Virus record (IMG/VR): IMGVR_UViG_3300021963_000251
Location: 1-41,385 of that record
Source of the DNA: a virus
Length of the DNA stretch: 41,385 nucleotides
Reading direction: 5' to 3' (one strand)
Shown here: in pieces, positions 20,804-28,055 of the stretch
How positions within the stretch are numbered: position 1 is the first letter of the stretch
Layout of the letters: the number at the start of each line of letters is the position of its first letter
Position numbers and translations under genes: made by a program
Notes under the pieces: model-generated
What the model was told of the DNA's origin: nothing
What the model saw: only the letters and a program-made list of their open reading frames with translations
The model's database searches: none

Positions 20804-20826
20804 TGGACACGACGTTAAACTGTCCA
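20804..20826 (+). promoter_or_regulatory. Leader hairpin of the TTAAAC-loop family (copy 4)
   Basis: TGGACA/TGTCCA, 11-nt loop CGACGTTAAAC, preceded by ACGTCC; almost identical to the 10650 copy. The true start of the next gene is 20 nt downstream at 20847, not the ATG at 20793 that would translate the hairpin. Confidence 0.7.
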
Positions 20827-20846
20827 CTCTTGACTACGAACTAACA

Positions 20847-21863
20847 ATGACCTCTTCCATGACCACCAAGAAAACCACTGCACTTGCAACACGCGGACTT
20901 GACTCCTTCCGGATGTTCCAGTCCAAAGAATTTGTTTCTGGGTACCAGAACCTTGTCACAATTCAACCCCTTAACAAATCAAAAACTCGCGGTTGGTTTG
21001 TTCGTAAATCTGACCTTGACAACTGCAAGTGGACAGCCACTGAATCGGATTTTGCCAAGGGCTCTGTCATCTGGGATTACAAGCAAACCTTTGGCATGGC
21101 GCCTAATACTTCCGTCGAGGAAGGGCTGAACTTCACTGAGCCTCGCGTTCAAGTTCTGCTGCGCTCTCCCCTGATGGTTGAAGAAACCACCGGGATGCGC
21201 CAAGTGGTTGGCACCTTTGATGATCCCGAAGTCAAAGAACTCTGGGAAGCTGACAAGATTGCATCCGATCTTGCTAACAGCAAAGGTGAGATGTACAAGC
21301 GTAAGTACAGCGTACGTACCAAGTACCTCATCTACATCCTGACCGAAGACAACAAGCGTGCCCATGGCATCCCCATGGTCCTCACGCTGAAAGGTCTGAA
21401 CGGCACTGATGCATCTGAGAAGATCAAGATGTATGAGAAGGAGATGTCCAAGTGCCTGTCCAAAGCACTGGATTCCGAAGTGCCCCTGAGCTTCAACGAG
21501 AAGTTCTATGCCACCACGGTGTTCTGCCCCATCCTTGTCAACGACATGCGTGGTGCAAACAACGTTGAGATCTGTGCTATCGAATCGTTCGATATCCCGG
21601 ACTACAGCACCCAGGATGCAGCGGTTGAATCGCTCAGCCGTATGTCCATCCCTGATGAAGATCGTGAATCAACTTGGAAGTACCAGGAGATGTTCAACGA
21701 TTACATCAATCAGCATGCCAAGCAAGATGCTGAAAAACTGGGTGGTGCCTATGGAATCAAAGCTGGTGTTGAAATCCTTCCTGCTTCTCGCGCACTAAGC
21801 GATGCAGAAGTGAAGGCACTGCCTGCTCGTGATCCCATGACGGGTGAAGATTCCAGCCTTTGA
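20847..21863 (+). CDS. DUF5895-like cyanophage/cyanobacterial protein
   Basis: 338 aa from ATG 20847 (MTSSMTTKKTTALATRGLDS...). Blocks NLVTIQPLNKSKTRGWFVRK, FTEPRVQVLLRSPLMVEETT, YKRKYSVRTKYLIYILTEDN and HGIPMVLTLKGLNG resemble DUF5895, a family I recall mainly from cyanobacteria and their plasmids and phages, often near SSB or replication genes. The biochemical role is unknown. High GC and strongly biased codons suggest abundant expression. Its end abuts a convergent minus-strand gene. Confidence 0.65.
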   Translation: MTSSMTTKKTTALATRGLDSFRMFQSKEFVSGYQNLVTIQPLNKSKTRGWFVRKSDLDNCKWTATESDFAKGSVIWDYKQTFGMAPNTSVEEGLNFTEPRVQVLLRSPLMVEETTGMRQVVGTFDDPEVKELWEADKIASDLANSKGEMYKRKYSVRTKYLIYILTEDNKRAHGIPMVLTLKGLNGTDASEKIKMYEKEMSKCLSKALDSEVPLSFNEKFYATTVFCPILVNDMRGANNVEICAIESFDIPDYSTQDAAVESLSRMSIPDEDRESTWKYQEMFNDYINQHAKQDAEKLGGAYGIKAGVEILPASRALSDAEVKALPARDPMTGEDSSL

Positions 21864-22121
21864 TTAAGGCTTGACTTCTGGGTTAGCCAAGCCCTCCGGT
21901 TCAACTGCAACATTGTTGAAGATGAACATGTCTTGAACTAACCCACGAATAACACCTTGACGATTAGTGGCGATCTGCGCAAGCAAGGTCGCCATTTCTT
22001 TCAACGTACTTACCGAATCACAATCTTGAATTGAACGCTTGACTTTCTCCAGCCAAAACTTATCATCAAGCGTTGGTTCAATTTGGAATTTAGTTAAAGG
22101 TACGTATTTAATTTCGTCCAT
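21864..22121 (-). CDS. Helical hypothetical protein, minus strand
   Basis: 85 aa: MDEIKYVPLTKFQIEPTLDD..., main helix STLKEMATLLAQIATNRQGV, then IRGLVQDMF. Directly tail-to-tail with the DUF5895-like gene (stops adjacent). The isolated minus orientation suggests separate timing or acquisition. Function unknown. Confidence 0.65.
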   Translation of the reverse strand: MDEIKYVPLTKFQIEPTLDDKFWLEKVKRSIQDCDSVSTLKEMATLLAQIATNRQGVIRGLVQDMFIFNNVAVEPEGLANPEVKP

Positions 22122-22201
22122 TGTGTATTAAATTGTTACGTTAATTCTACACACCCATTTAAAACCGATTGAAACCTTCCGTTTGTATTAACAATCACAC
22201 A
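22122..22201. promoter_or_regulatory. Divergent intergenic region
   Basis: 80-bp AT-rich spacer between heads of the minus gene (22121) and the plus gene (22202), which must hold two promoters. TTGTTACGTTAATTCTACAC and TTGTATTAACAATC are the only suggestive strings; no firm boxes. Confidence 0.35.
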
Positions 22202-22411
22202 ATGAAACCTGAAGAAAAGTCTGCTATCAAAACAGCAGGCGCCACTGCATTGATTACTGGATCCATTGCTGCTATTATTGGCAACCCCGTCTGCTGGGCT
22301 GCTGTTCTTTACGGCACCTATCGGATGGGCAAGGCTGCTTACCGTCACGCTAAAGCTCATGGTATGCTCCAGGAACAATCGAAGGAAGACGACGCTTTCT
22401 GGCACGTCTGA
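22202..22411 (+). CDS. Small membrane protein
   Basis: 69 aa from ATG 22202. Hydrophobic stretch at about 12-40 (AGATALITGSIAAIIGNPVC, WAAVLYGTY), likely a membrane hairpin or one long helix, followed by basic RMGKAAYRHAKAHG. Ends DDAFWHV. A holin-like or membrane accessory role is possible, but there is no specific signature. Confidence 0.65.
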   Translation: MKPEEKSAIKTAGATALITGSIAAIIGNPVCWAAVLYGTYRMGKAAYRHAKAHGMLQEQSKEDDAFWHV

Positions 22412-22441
22412 CTTCCTTTCCACTCAATCCAACTCAACCCA

Positions 22442-23383
22442 ATGTCCACGCAACTACAGACTGAACTCAACGCGGCGCAAGCGTCGATCTACACGCGCAC
22501 GAACATCCGCCGTGCGTTCCAAGACTTTGATGACACCTCAATCGCTGGCATTTATTTGCGAGGCGACGATTGCATTGTGGTGCGTACTGATGGTAGCGAG
22601 CAGGCTTACAACCGGGAGTTAATCAAGAAAGCTTTCCAGCATTACACTAATCGTTTAAAAGATTTCTTTTCGTATCTTGGCCCTAACTATCGTGGCCCTA
22701 GTGTATGGCATCACAATGCTTACATACTGTTTAAGGGATGGAACTACAACCACGCGCTCGGACACCTAAGCTCTAATGCAAAACTTCAAGCCCACTGGGC
22801 AGACAAGTTTATCCATGTATCAGACCCCAGCAAAGTCACCACACTTCTTCAGTCTGACCAGACGGACTTGGGCCATCTGGTTGCGCCGGACGGAATGCGG
22901 CTTGCGGATCGGCCGCTTGATATGGACGGCGAGTTGGATGATGGTGCCGAACAAAAGCCGATCTTTGGCGAACCTACATGCTCGTGTGGGTCCTTTCAAC
23001 GTCAGCTCAGTAACCTTGCTACTTTCCAAAGCGAAATCCAAGGCTTTAAGCCGTGGTGCATCCACCTAACTTGGTTCAATAAATATCGTGAGCTACTGTG
23101 CAAGCGCACAGAAGTTCGTAATGCCAGCCCCAGTGGCACACCTGATAAGTGTGTTGCCTGGTGGTATGCACCTCCCTCTGATCACATCAGTGACGGACGC
23201 TTTGTCTTATTGCATACCAAGTCAGGGGCGCAAGCACCGCTGAGTCATTGGCGTACCTACAAACCCAAGGAGATCTTTACTCAGCATGATGCCTGGGATC
23301 TTTTCTTCAATATGATGGAGGCTGGCTACACTCCATTTCCTGGTACATCACTTCCACAACTCAAAGCTGCTATCAAGAAATGA
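22442..23383 (+). CDS. SWIM zinc-finger protein
   Basis: 313 aa. C180-S-C182...C206-I-H208 matches the SWIM pattern CxCx(n)CxH. The N-terminal region has NIRRAFQDFDDTSIAGIYLR and FFSYLGPNYRGPSVWHHNAY. The C-terminal region (WYAPPSDHISDGRFVLLHTK) is unassigned. SWIM domains mediate DNA or protein contacts, often near helicases or recombination factors. ATGA-coupled to the next gene. Start preceded by CACTCAATCCAACTCAACCC. Confidence 0.65.
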   Translation: MSTQLQTELNAAQASIYTRTNIRRAFQDFDDTSIAGIYLRGDDCIVVRTDGSEQAYNRELIKKAFQHYTNRLKDFFSYLGPNYRGPSVWHHNAYILFKGWNYNHALGHLSSNAKLQAHWADKFIHVSDPSKVTTLLQSDQTDLGHLVAPDGMRLADRPLDMDGELDDGAEQKPIFGEPTCSCGSFQRQLSNLATFQSEIQGFKPWCIHLTWFNKYRELLCKRTEVRNASPSGTPDKCVAWWYAPPSDHISDGRFVLLHTKSGAQAPLSHWRTYKPKEIFTQHDAWDLFFNMMEAGYTPFPGTSLPQLKAAIKK

Positions 23384-23697
23384 CACAACAACACCCCATC
23401 ACTTTATCACCGGAGCTGGTTGAGCAGTGGATTCAAGAGCATGCCACTAGGTACGACTTGGCTCGTCACGCCGCCCAATGGGGCGCAGACCAGGAGCTGG
23501 AGGCTTGCTGTGAAGTGTTGAATAATCACAACCCGAGCGGATACTACGGTGAAATTCTCCGTACCCGTCGCCGCCCTAAACCGCCGAGCTTGAAAGAGCA
23601 GGCGCTGGAGATGCTCGAGATCACTCGGAAAAGTGGTGACATTGGCAGTCACGCCGCTGGCACCATCCGCCGTGCACTGGAGCAGCTTGATGACTGA
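23380..23697 (+). CDS. Small conserved protein with RPKPPSLKEQALE block (paralogue 1)
   Basis: 105 aa. MTQQHPITLSPELVEQWIQE..., AAQWGADQELEACCEVL, RRRPKPPSLKEQALEMLE, ending AGTIRRALEQLDD. Clearly paralogous to the gene at 26114. Proteins of this form are frequent in Synechococcus and its phages (recollection). Helical, function unknown. Confidence 0.75.
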   Translation: MTQQHPITLSPELVEQWIQEHATRYDLARHAAQWGADQELEACCEVLNNHNPSGYYGEILRTRRRPKPPSLKEQALEMLEITRKSGDIGSHAAGTIRRALEQLDD

Positions 23698-23908
23698 CGA
23701 CATCCTTGAATACGCACGTCAACTTGCCATGAAACCACGCAACGACACAATCCCAGGTGACAAACGCTATGACATTGAAATCCCTGATGACATACATTGG
23801 GAGCTAGTTAAGTTAGCTGCTGACCTTAAGATGCATCACGAAGACTACGCAATCAACGTTCTTATCGGCCATGTCAAATCTGAACTGGATCGAAAAGCTC
23901 AAGCTTGA
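23690..23908 (+). CDS. Small hypothetical protein
   Basis: 72 aa from ATG 23690, overlapping the previous stop by 8 nt. MTDDILEYARQLAMKPRNDT..., IPDDIHWELVKLAADLKMHH then EDYAINVLIGHVKSEL. The end looks like a ribbon-helix-helix-type C-terminus; tentative DNA-binding. Overlaps the next gene by 38 nt. Confidence 0.6.
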   Translation: MTDDILEYARQLAMKPRNDTIPGDKRYDIEIPDDIHWELVKLAADLKMHHEDYAINVLIGHVKSELDRKAQA

Positions 23909-24089
23909 GTGCATTGATGAACCGGATGGCACCATGACCATCCACATCGAGTGGGATGAAAACGATCCTGATCTTGCTTATTGGACAGAACTAGGTCCAG
24001 AGGGTCAAGAAGATTTAATTATGACTGGATTGCGGAACGCTTGTGCCGCTTACACTGACACCGAAGCTTTTGATTCTCATGTCGATTGA
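23871..24089 (+). CDS. Small acidic hypothetical protein
   Basis: 72 aa: MSNLNWIEKLKLECIDEPDG..., TIHIEWDENDPDLAYWTELG, ending EAFDSHVD. Acidic alpha/beta protein; overlaps 38 nt upstream and 11 nt downstream. Function unknown. Confidence 0.65.
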   Translation: MSNLNWIEKLKLECIDEPDGTMTIHIEWDENDPDLAYWTELGPEGQEDLIMTGLRNACAAYTDTEAFDSHVD

Positions 24090-24480
24090 CACTTACGGTT
24101 TAACCTTTGACGAATACTCTGAATTCTTTCAGAAAAATATTCGTGTTTCTGCCAAGCTATACCTTGACACCTGCAACATCATGACTGCAGAAGGTGTTGG
24201 GAATGCAGACTTCAAAACAATCTTGGATCTGTACCAAGAGGCAGTGTACACTACCAATGATGATTGCCGTCGCTACCAGCGTACTAATAACCCTGAAGCC
24301 TTGAAAGAATCGACGGTTGAAATTTTTGGTATTACTCCTACCAGGGAAGAACTGATGGCAGAAATTCAATCGGTCAATGCAAAAATAGATGCACTAACCG
24401 ATTACATTGCCAATCTTGTAACTGTTACTAGTGCTGGTCTCAATGGGATTGTCGATAGCTTCGACGCTCCGGTAGACTGA
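24079..24480 (+). CDS. Helical hypothetical protein
   Basis: 133 aa from ATG 24079. MSIDTYGLTFDEYSEFFQKN..., ending in a coiled coil (LMAEIQSVNAKIDALTDYIA). Overlaps the previous gene by 11 nt. Function unknown. Confidence 0.7.
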   Translation: MSIDTYGLTFDEYSEFFQKNIRVSAKLYLDTCNIMTAEGVGNADFKTILDLYQEAVYTTNDDCRRYQRTNNPEALKESTVEIFGITPTREELMAEIQSVNAKIDALTDYIANLVTVTSAGLNGIVDSFDAPVD

Positions 24481-24505
24481 CTACGCCCGTAGGTGGGTAG
24501 CGTCC

Positions 24506-24528
24506 TGGTCATGACGTAAAACTGACCA
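24506..24528 (+). promoter_or_regulatory. Leader hairpin of the TTAAAC-loop family (copy 5)
   Basis: TGGTCA/TGACCA, 11-nt loop TGACGTAAAAC, preceded by GCGTCC. Compared with the 10650 copy (TGGACA/TGTCCA), an A-T pair has become T-A on both arms: a compensated change. CACTTCAACTCAGTTCATC follows, then the ATG at 24550. Confidence 0.7.
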
Positions 24529-24549
24529 ACCACTTCAACTCAGTTCATC

Positions 24550-24669
24550 ATGTTTGAATCCTTGTGTGCCACCGTACTTCCGGTGTTGAAAGACTTTTTA
24601 TGGGCAGCGGCAGGCATGCTGCTGACCTACATGATTAACAAAATCCAAGCTCAATTCAACACCATCTGA
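24550..24669 (+). CDS. 39-aa single-pass membrane protein
   Basis: MFESLCATVLPVLKDFLWAA then AGMLLTYMINKIQAQFNTI. The hydrophobic helix at about 7-28 spans most of the protein. It has its own leader hairpin and CTCAACTCAG block, strong reason to call it a real gene. Holin/antiholin-like size, but no proof. Confidence 0.6.
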   Translation: MFESLCATVLPVLKDFLWAAAGMLLTYMINKIQAQFNTI

Positions 24670-24671
24670 TC

Positions 24672-25385
24672 ATGTCCCAGATCACTCAAACTAAACTTGA
24701 AGATCTAAGTGTCATCAAGCTGTACGAGCACTATGGTGCCCTGGAACGCTCTCTTCCTCTCCTTACTCCTGAGTCCCAGGAACTGGCAAAAGCTGAGCTG
24801 GAGTCTTGCGCCAGCCTCAGGTCTGAGAAGGTTGACCGCATCTATTACGCCATGGCTTCTCATGAGGATGCCCTAGAGCGCATCAAGAAAGAAGGGGATC
24901 TTGTCGCACAAGCCAAGCGCCATCACGAGTCTCAACTGAACCAGCTGAAGAATTTAGTAAGCTGGTTGCGGCGGGCATTGCCGCTGGATTCAAATCGGAT
25001 ACAAGGCAAAAACTATGAGTTCGTCCTCTCTAAGAAGAAAGAACTTACGGTCGAGATCACATCGGATCCGGAGTTTTGGCACACTGACGAAAGAGCCAAA
25101 TACTGTATCCAACAAGAAGTCACCACAACCAAAACAATCGTGGTACGTTCAATGTCAGGAGACGTTCTCTCAGAACGAACCGAACCTAAAACCAAACTCG
25201 AAACTCTCCCAAACCTCGATGCCATCCGTGACGCTTACCAAAACGGTGAACACCTCCCCCAAGGAATCAAAGTTGAACAACAATACTCAATCCGAAAGAA
25301 CCGTCTCTTCTCTTCCAAGCGGATGGAAGCACAAGCACCCGAATATCACGGAGAGTTTCTACCGGAACCTGACTCCGCCGACTGA
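24672..25385 (+). CDS. Gp157-like phage protein
   Basis: 237 aa. The N-terminal region shows the Gp157 pattern: long helices with KVDRIYYAMASHEDALERIK, a K-x-E-x-D-x-h-x-x-x-A block and SQLNQLKNLVSWLRRALPLD, then IQGKNYEFVLSKKKELTVEI and a DPEFW motif. Gp157-family proteins are common next to phage SSB/recombination genes (the name comes from a siphophage of Streptococcus; role unresolved). Starts 2 nt after the previous stop. Confidence 0.7.
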   Translation: MSQITQTKLEDLSVIKLYEHYGALERSLPLLTPESQELAKAELESCASLRSEKVDRIYYAMASHEDALERIKKEGDLVAQAKRHHESQLNQLKNLVSWLRRALPLDSNRIQGKNYEFVLSKKKELTVEITSDPEFWHTDERAKYCIQQEVTTTKTIVVRSMSGDVLSERTEPKTKLETLPNLDAIRDAYQNGEHLPQGIKVEQQYSIRKNRLFSSKRMEAQAPEYHGEFLPEPDSAD

Positions 25386-25404
25386 CCTGGAAGACGCACA
25401 CATT

Positions 25405-25629
25405 ATGATGTGCTGCCACCAACAATCGGTGGATGACTTCCAGATGCAGATCGACATGATCGACATTGAGATCAGTATGCTCTGTGACGAAGGGCGTGAC
25501 ATCCCTTCTTATCAAGAAGCCAAGCTTGATGACCTGGAAGAGCGGAAACTCAAGCTGCTATCTGGCAAACGTTTCCACCAGAATGCACGTCATGCTTACT
25601 GGTATGTCACCGCACGGGGTGATAAATAA
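25405..25629 (+). CDS. Small coiled-coil protein
   Basis: 74 aa from ATG 25405 or 25408 (MMCCHQQSVDDFQMQIDMID...). Helical heptad-like pattern (EAKLDDLEERKLKLLSGKRF). Longer upstream reading frames are out-of-frame shadows of the Gp157-like gene. Function unknown. Confidence 0.6.
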   Translation: MMCCHQQSVDDFQMQIDMIDIEISMLCDEGRDIPSYQEAKLDDLEERKLKLLSGKRFHQNARHAYWYVTARGDK

Positions 25630-25664
25630 AGTCGAATACAATAGGTAAACACGTAAGGAGTCCC

Positions 25665-25928
25665 ATGGGTGGAGATTCGGTTCTCAACAAAATGATTGCT
25701 GGATTCACCAGCGAAGGGACTCCTCTTTCTGCAACCATTGGTTCCAAGATTGAGCATGGTGTTGTCATCTTGACGGCAGCCATGCTTGCCAATGAAAACC
25801 TTGCGGCATCTATGGACGCAGAAGAAATGGTCGATGCGGCAATCAACTACTATAATTTGATTCAGCAACGTCTTGGTTATTACCAAGAACATCAGGCTCA
25901 CTCCCTTGAGCGTTTACTTGGACAGTAA
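25665..25928 (+). CDS. Helical hypothetical protein with strong SD
   Basis: 87 aa: MGGDSVLNKMIAGFTSEGTP..., HGVVILTAAMLANENLAASM. Has a clear Shine-Dalgarno AAGGAG 6 nt before the ATG, unlike most genes here, and AT-rich ATACAATAGG upstream that could hold a -10 box. Function unknown. Confidence 0.7.
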   Translation: MGGDSVLNKMIAGFTSEGTPLSATIGSKIEHGVVILTAAMLANENLAASMDAEEMVDAAINYYNLIQQRLGYYQEHQAHSLERLLGQ

Positions 25929-25942
25929 CTCCTTTCACTTCT

Positions 25943-26089
25943 ATGGCTGATTCACTTGAGATCCCATTTGCATTGGCAGATCAGTGGGATGAAATGCTGA
26001 AAACAAAAGGTCATTGTGCTACCTATTGGGAGATTGCCCAATGGGCGTATGAAAAGGGACGCGCTGAAAAACGTGAGCCCCAAGAGTAG
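25943..26089 (+). CDS. 48-aa hypothetical protein
   Basis: MADSLEIPFALADQWDEMLK..., AQWAYEKGRAEKREPQE. The W-x-x-A-x-W-A-Y-E-x-G-R-x-x-x-x end resembles the 'AAxWGADQELEA' logic of the neighbouring family. Its TAG is in the 5' arm of a small conserved hairpin. Function unknown. Confidence 0.55.
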   Translation: MADSLEIPFALADQWDEMLKTKGHCATYWEIAQWAYEKGRAEKREPQE

Positions 26090-26102
26090 TCGCTTCCACT
26101 AC
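26086..26102 (+). repeat. Stop-codon hairpin repeat 1 of 3
   Basis: GTAGT/ACTAC with 7-nt loop CGCTTCC; contains the TAG stop of the 48-aa gene. The same layout recurs at 26688-26702 (TAGT/ACTA, loop CATTCCC) and 26882-26898 (GTAGT/ACTAC, loop CACCTTC), each at the end of a gene. Confidence 0.55.
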
Positions 26103-26113
26103 GAGGTTCAACA

Positions 26114-26455
26114 ATGACTCAAGAACACCCAATCACCCCGCCGCCTGAGTTGATACGCAAGTGGAACGAAGAAGCTGCCAACACGCCAATGGCAGATCAG
26201 CGGTACATTGCCACCCAAGCCGCCCGCTGGGGCGCTGAGCAAGAGCTGGAAGCGTGCTGTGAGTACATCAGCCGGTGGTTTGCAACTCCCGAATACCGTG
26301 CTGCCGAACTCCGCGCCGCCCGCCGCCCCAAGCCGCCGAGCTTGAAGGAGCAGGCGTTGGAAGACCTTGAAATCTTGATTGCTGATCTCGCCAATCATGG
26401 CATGGGGTTCAATGCAGCAAACATCCGCCGCGCACTGGAGCAGCTAGATGACTGA
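26114..26455 (+). CDS. Small conserved protein with RPKPPSLKEQALE block (paralogue 2)
   Basis: 113 aa. MTQEHPITPPPELIRKWNEE..., AARWGAEQELEACCEYI, RRPKPPSLKEQALEDLE, ending ANIRRALEQLDD. Closely related to 23380-23697 throughout; the middle differs most. GC-rich compared with neighbours. Overlaps the next gene by 8 nt. Confidence 0.75.
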   Translation: MTQEHPITPPPELIRKWNEEAANTPMADQRYIATQAARWGAEQELEACCEYISRWFATPEYRAAELRAARRPKPPSLKEQALEDLEILIADLANHGMGFNAANIRRALEQLDD

Positions 26456-26690
26456 CCTATCACCAGTGGCTCAAAAAGTATTTGATGCTTTTTGCAGCGA
26501 GGCACGACCTGAGCCTCATCACCAACGGGAGGCTCTTGCCGCCGCCCTGCGAGCTGCTGTGGACGAGGTGATCTCTTCAATTCCGCCGCCTTGCGCAGAT
26601 TATGACGAGTACGCGCAGGGATTCTTGGGTGCCCACGTTAAGTATCGAGGACAACTCCTTGAAATCGCCACCGAGCTTGAAGCCCAGTAG
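26448..26690 (+). CDS. Small conserved cyanophage-type protein
   Basis: 80 aa: MTDLSPVAQKVFDAFCSEAR..., EALAAALRAAVDEVI, LLEIATELEAQ. The opening 'MTDLSPxAQxVxDA' and 'AAALRAAVD' are frequent in small Synechococcus/cyanophage proteins (recollection). It follows paralogue 2 here, with no such partner after paralogue 1. Helical, function unknown. Confidence 0.7.
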   Translation: MTDLSPVAQKVFDAFCSEARPEPHHQREALAAALRAAVDEVISSIPPPCADYDEYAQGFLGAHVKYRGQLLEIATELEAQ

Positions 26691-26702
26691 TCATTCCCAC
26701 TA
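26688..26702 (+). repeat. Stop-codon hairpin repeat 2 of 3
   Basis: TAGT/ACTA with 7-nt loop CATTCCC; the TAG is the stop of 26448-26690 and the 3' arm touches the next ATG. Confidence 0.5.
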
Positions 26703-26885
26703 ATGAAGCACAAACATAAAACTGAGATCAGAGAGTTTCTCTATGAACGTCTCTTTGACGACAATCTTCGGTGGGATTTAGCAAAGATGTGCGATCTTGC
26801 TGGAATCGACCAGCTTGAGGGCATGGAGGTCTACGAACAAGAGGCGGCGCGTATCCGCAAACTGTTCTGCCTTGAAGCCCAGTAG
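26703..26885 (+). CDS. Small helical protein
   Basis: 60 aa: MKHKHKTEIREFLYERLFDD..., MCDLAGIDQLEGMEVYEQEA, ending KLFCLEAQ. It shares the C-terminal LEAQ and the following CCCAGTAGTCA DNA with the gene before it, suggesting duplication of the 3' end plus hairpin. Function unknown. Confidence 0.6.
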   Translation: MKHKHKTEIREFLYERLFDDNLRWDLAKMCDLAGIDQLEGMEVYEQEAARIRKLFCLEAQ

Positions 26886-26898
26886 TCACCTTCACTAC
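26882..26898 (+). repeat. Stop-codon hairpin repeat 3 of 3
   Basis: GTAGT/ACTAC with 7-nt loop CACCTTC at the end of 26703-26885. Confidence 0.5.
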
Positions 26899-26944
26899 TA
26901 CAAATTAAATTACTGCTACAGTAACTAAGTCTTTATTTCTATCA

Positions 26945-27142
26945 ATGGAAAAGGTTGCTGTACCAACGTTAACCGTATCATTTGCGGTCGATCTTGACGT
27001 TGAATACAATTCCTTTGGCGGGAAGACTGCCGATGAAATTGCTGAGGCTCTTCAAGAAGAACTTGATAACCTTCTTTTTGAAACCGCTCCAAGCGTCAAA
27101 GGTGTCTATACTTCTGTAACAGCAATCAACTTCAATGACTGA
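26945..27142 (+). CDS. Small hypothetical protein
   Basis: 65 aa: MEKVAVPTLTVSFAVDLDVE..., AEALQEELDNLLFETAPSVK, GVYTSVTAINFND. Beta-alpha-beta pattern with the ends forming a small domain. Overlaps the next ATG by 8 nt. Function unknown. Confidence 0.65.
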   Translation: MEKVAVPTLTVSFAVDLDVEYNSFGGKTADEIAEALQEELDNLLFETAPSVKGVYTSVTAINFND

Positions 27143-27428
27143 AGACCTTATCAAGAAACTGAATACGACTGGTGCCTTTGATACTCCTTGGCTGAAGGAG
27201 CAGCTCCAGAACTGGAGTGCGCCAGCGGAGCAGAAGAAGGCTGACTTCATGGAGCACATGTATCGGTGCTCTGGTCGTACCAACGGTTTGTACACTGGGC
27301 TTTGGCAAGACTTCTGCGTAACAGAAGCTGGCCCCTACTGCCGAGATGAGTACTTCCGTCGTTTGCAATTTGTTGCAGATCTAGAGGCTGGCAAGTTTGA
27401 AGGCCAAGAAGTTATGGTTTCTCAATAA
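27135..27428 (+). CDS. Hypothetical protein, last gene of early region
   Basis: 97 aa: MTEDLIKKLNTTGAFDTPWL..., Cys/Trp-containing (MYRCSGRTNGLYTGLWQDFC, AGPYCRDEYFRRLQ). Ends before an intrinsic terminator. Function unknown. Confidence 0.65.
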   Translation: MTEDLIKKLNTTGAFDTPWLKEQLQNWSAPAEQKKADFMEHMYRCSGRTNGLYTGLWQDFCVTEAGPYCRDEYFRRLQFVADLEAGKFEGQEVMVSQ

Positions 27429-27455
27429 CGTAACCAAAACTACAACTTAGAATGG

Positions 27456-27490
27456 GAGGGTGTTTCAACATAGAAACATCCTCTTTTTTT
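27456..27490 (+). terminator. Strong intrinsic terminator
   Basis: GAGGGTGTTTC/GAAACATCCTC, 11 pairs with one G-T, loop AACATA, then seven T. It ends the early plus-strand run. The T-tract touches the ATG of the next gene at 27491. Confidence 0.9.
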
Positions 27491-27670
27491 ATGGATGATC
27501 GCTCTGCTACTGCTGCGCTAAGGCAACTGGACATCAATTACATCTTCTATGTAACACAACAAAATGATCCGAAATGTAAATATCCAAAGTCAGAAGGTTG
27601 GCTAGAGGGCTATCATCAAGCTGTTACTGATCTTGCCACTTACTTTGGACAGCATCACCAGCAATCTTGA
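27491..27670 (+). CDS. Small hypothetical protein immediately after terminator
   Basis: 59 aa from ATG 27491 (MDDRSATAALRQLDINYIFY...), ending YFGQHHQQS. An in-frame ATG at 27452 would run through the terminator and is rejected. With no space for a promoter after the terminator, it is either read by terminator leak or transcribed from inside the preceding gene. Function unknown. Confidence 0.6.
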   Translation: MDDRSATAALRQLDINYIFYVTQQNDPKCKYPKSEGWLEGYHQAVTDLATYFGQHHQQS

Positions 27671-28055
27671 TCAGGCTTACAAGGAAGCTTTTAAAGAATT
27701 TCCTAATAAAACCAAGATGCCTTTACCTCAATCAGCAAAGACTGCTCGGGAATCTTCCGAGCAGATGTCTGATTACATCAAAAAGAACTTCAAGACAGAA
27801 GCCGACGTACTCTTTAGTGTTGGAACCAAGGTCTCGGATATCTTTTCAGAATCAAAAAGCAAAGCTAAAGAGCGCCTGCGGGAATACCTGGCTGATACTG
27901 TCAGTGAATTTGTTGACAGTAACGTCCTGTCTGGGGATGAGTTCTATGAAATCCTCCTGGAAGTTGTCTATGACAACTGGCAGTTCTATCAAAAAAACGC
28001 AAATGAAAACAAAGTACTAATTAAACTGCTGCAAAATGTAAGCAACGAAGATTAA
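27633..28055 (+). CDS. Helical hypothetical protein
   Basis: 140 aa from TTG 27633, the only start that includes the well-formed N-terminal helix NLDQAYKEAFKEFPNKTKMP; an internal ATG (codon 29) is the alternative. Charged helices (SESKSKAKERLREYLADTVS, EFYEILLEVVYDNWQFYQKN). Overlaps the previous gene by 38 nt and the convergent next gene by 4 nt. Function unknown. Confidence 0.65.
   Translation: MPLTLDSITSNLDQAYKEAFKEFPNKTKMPLPQSAKTARESSEQMSDYIKKNFKTEADVLFSVGTKVSDIFSESKSKAKERLREYLADTVSEFVDSNVLSGDEFYEILLEVVYDNWQFYQKNANENKVLIKLLQNVSNED

Noticed and set aside
20793-20846. Earlier ATG for the DUF5895-like gene (MARPGHDVKLSTLDY)
   Set aside because: This peptide is the translation of the conserved leader hairpin, which recurs upstream of unrelated genes; ATG 20847 is preferred.
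25015-25404. N-terminal extension of the 74-aa coiled-coil gene
   Set aside because: Ser/Thr/Asn-rich translation is an out-of-frame reading of the Gp157-like gene.
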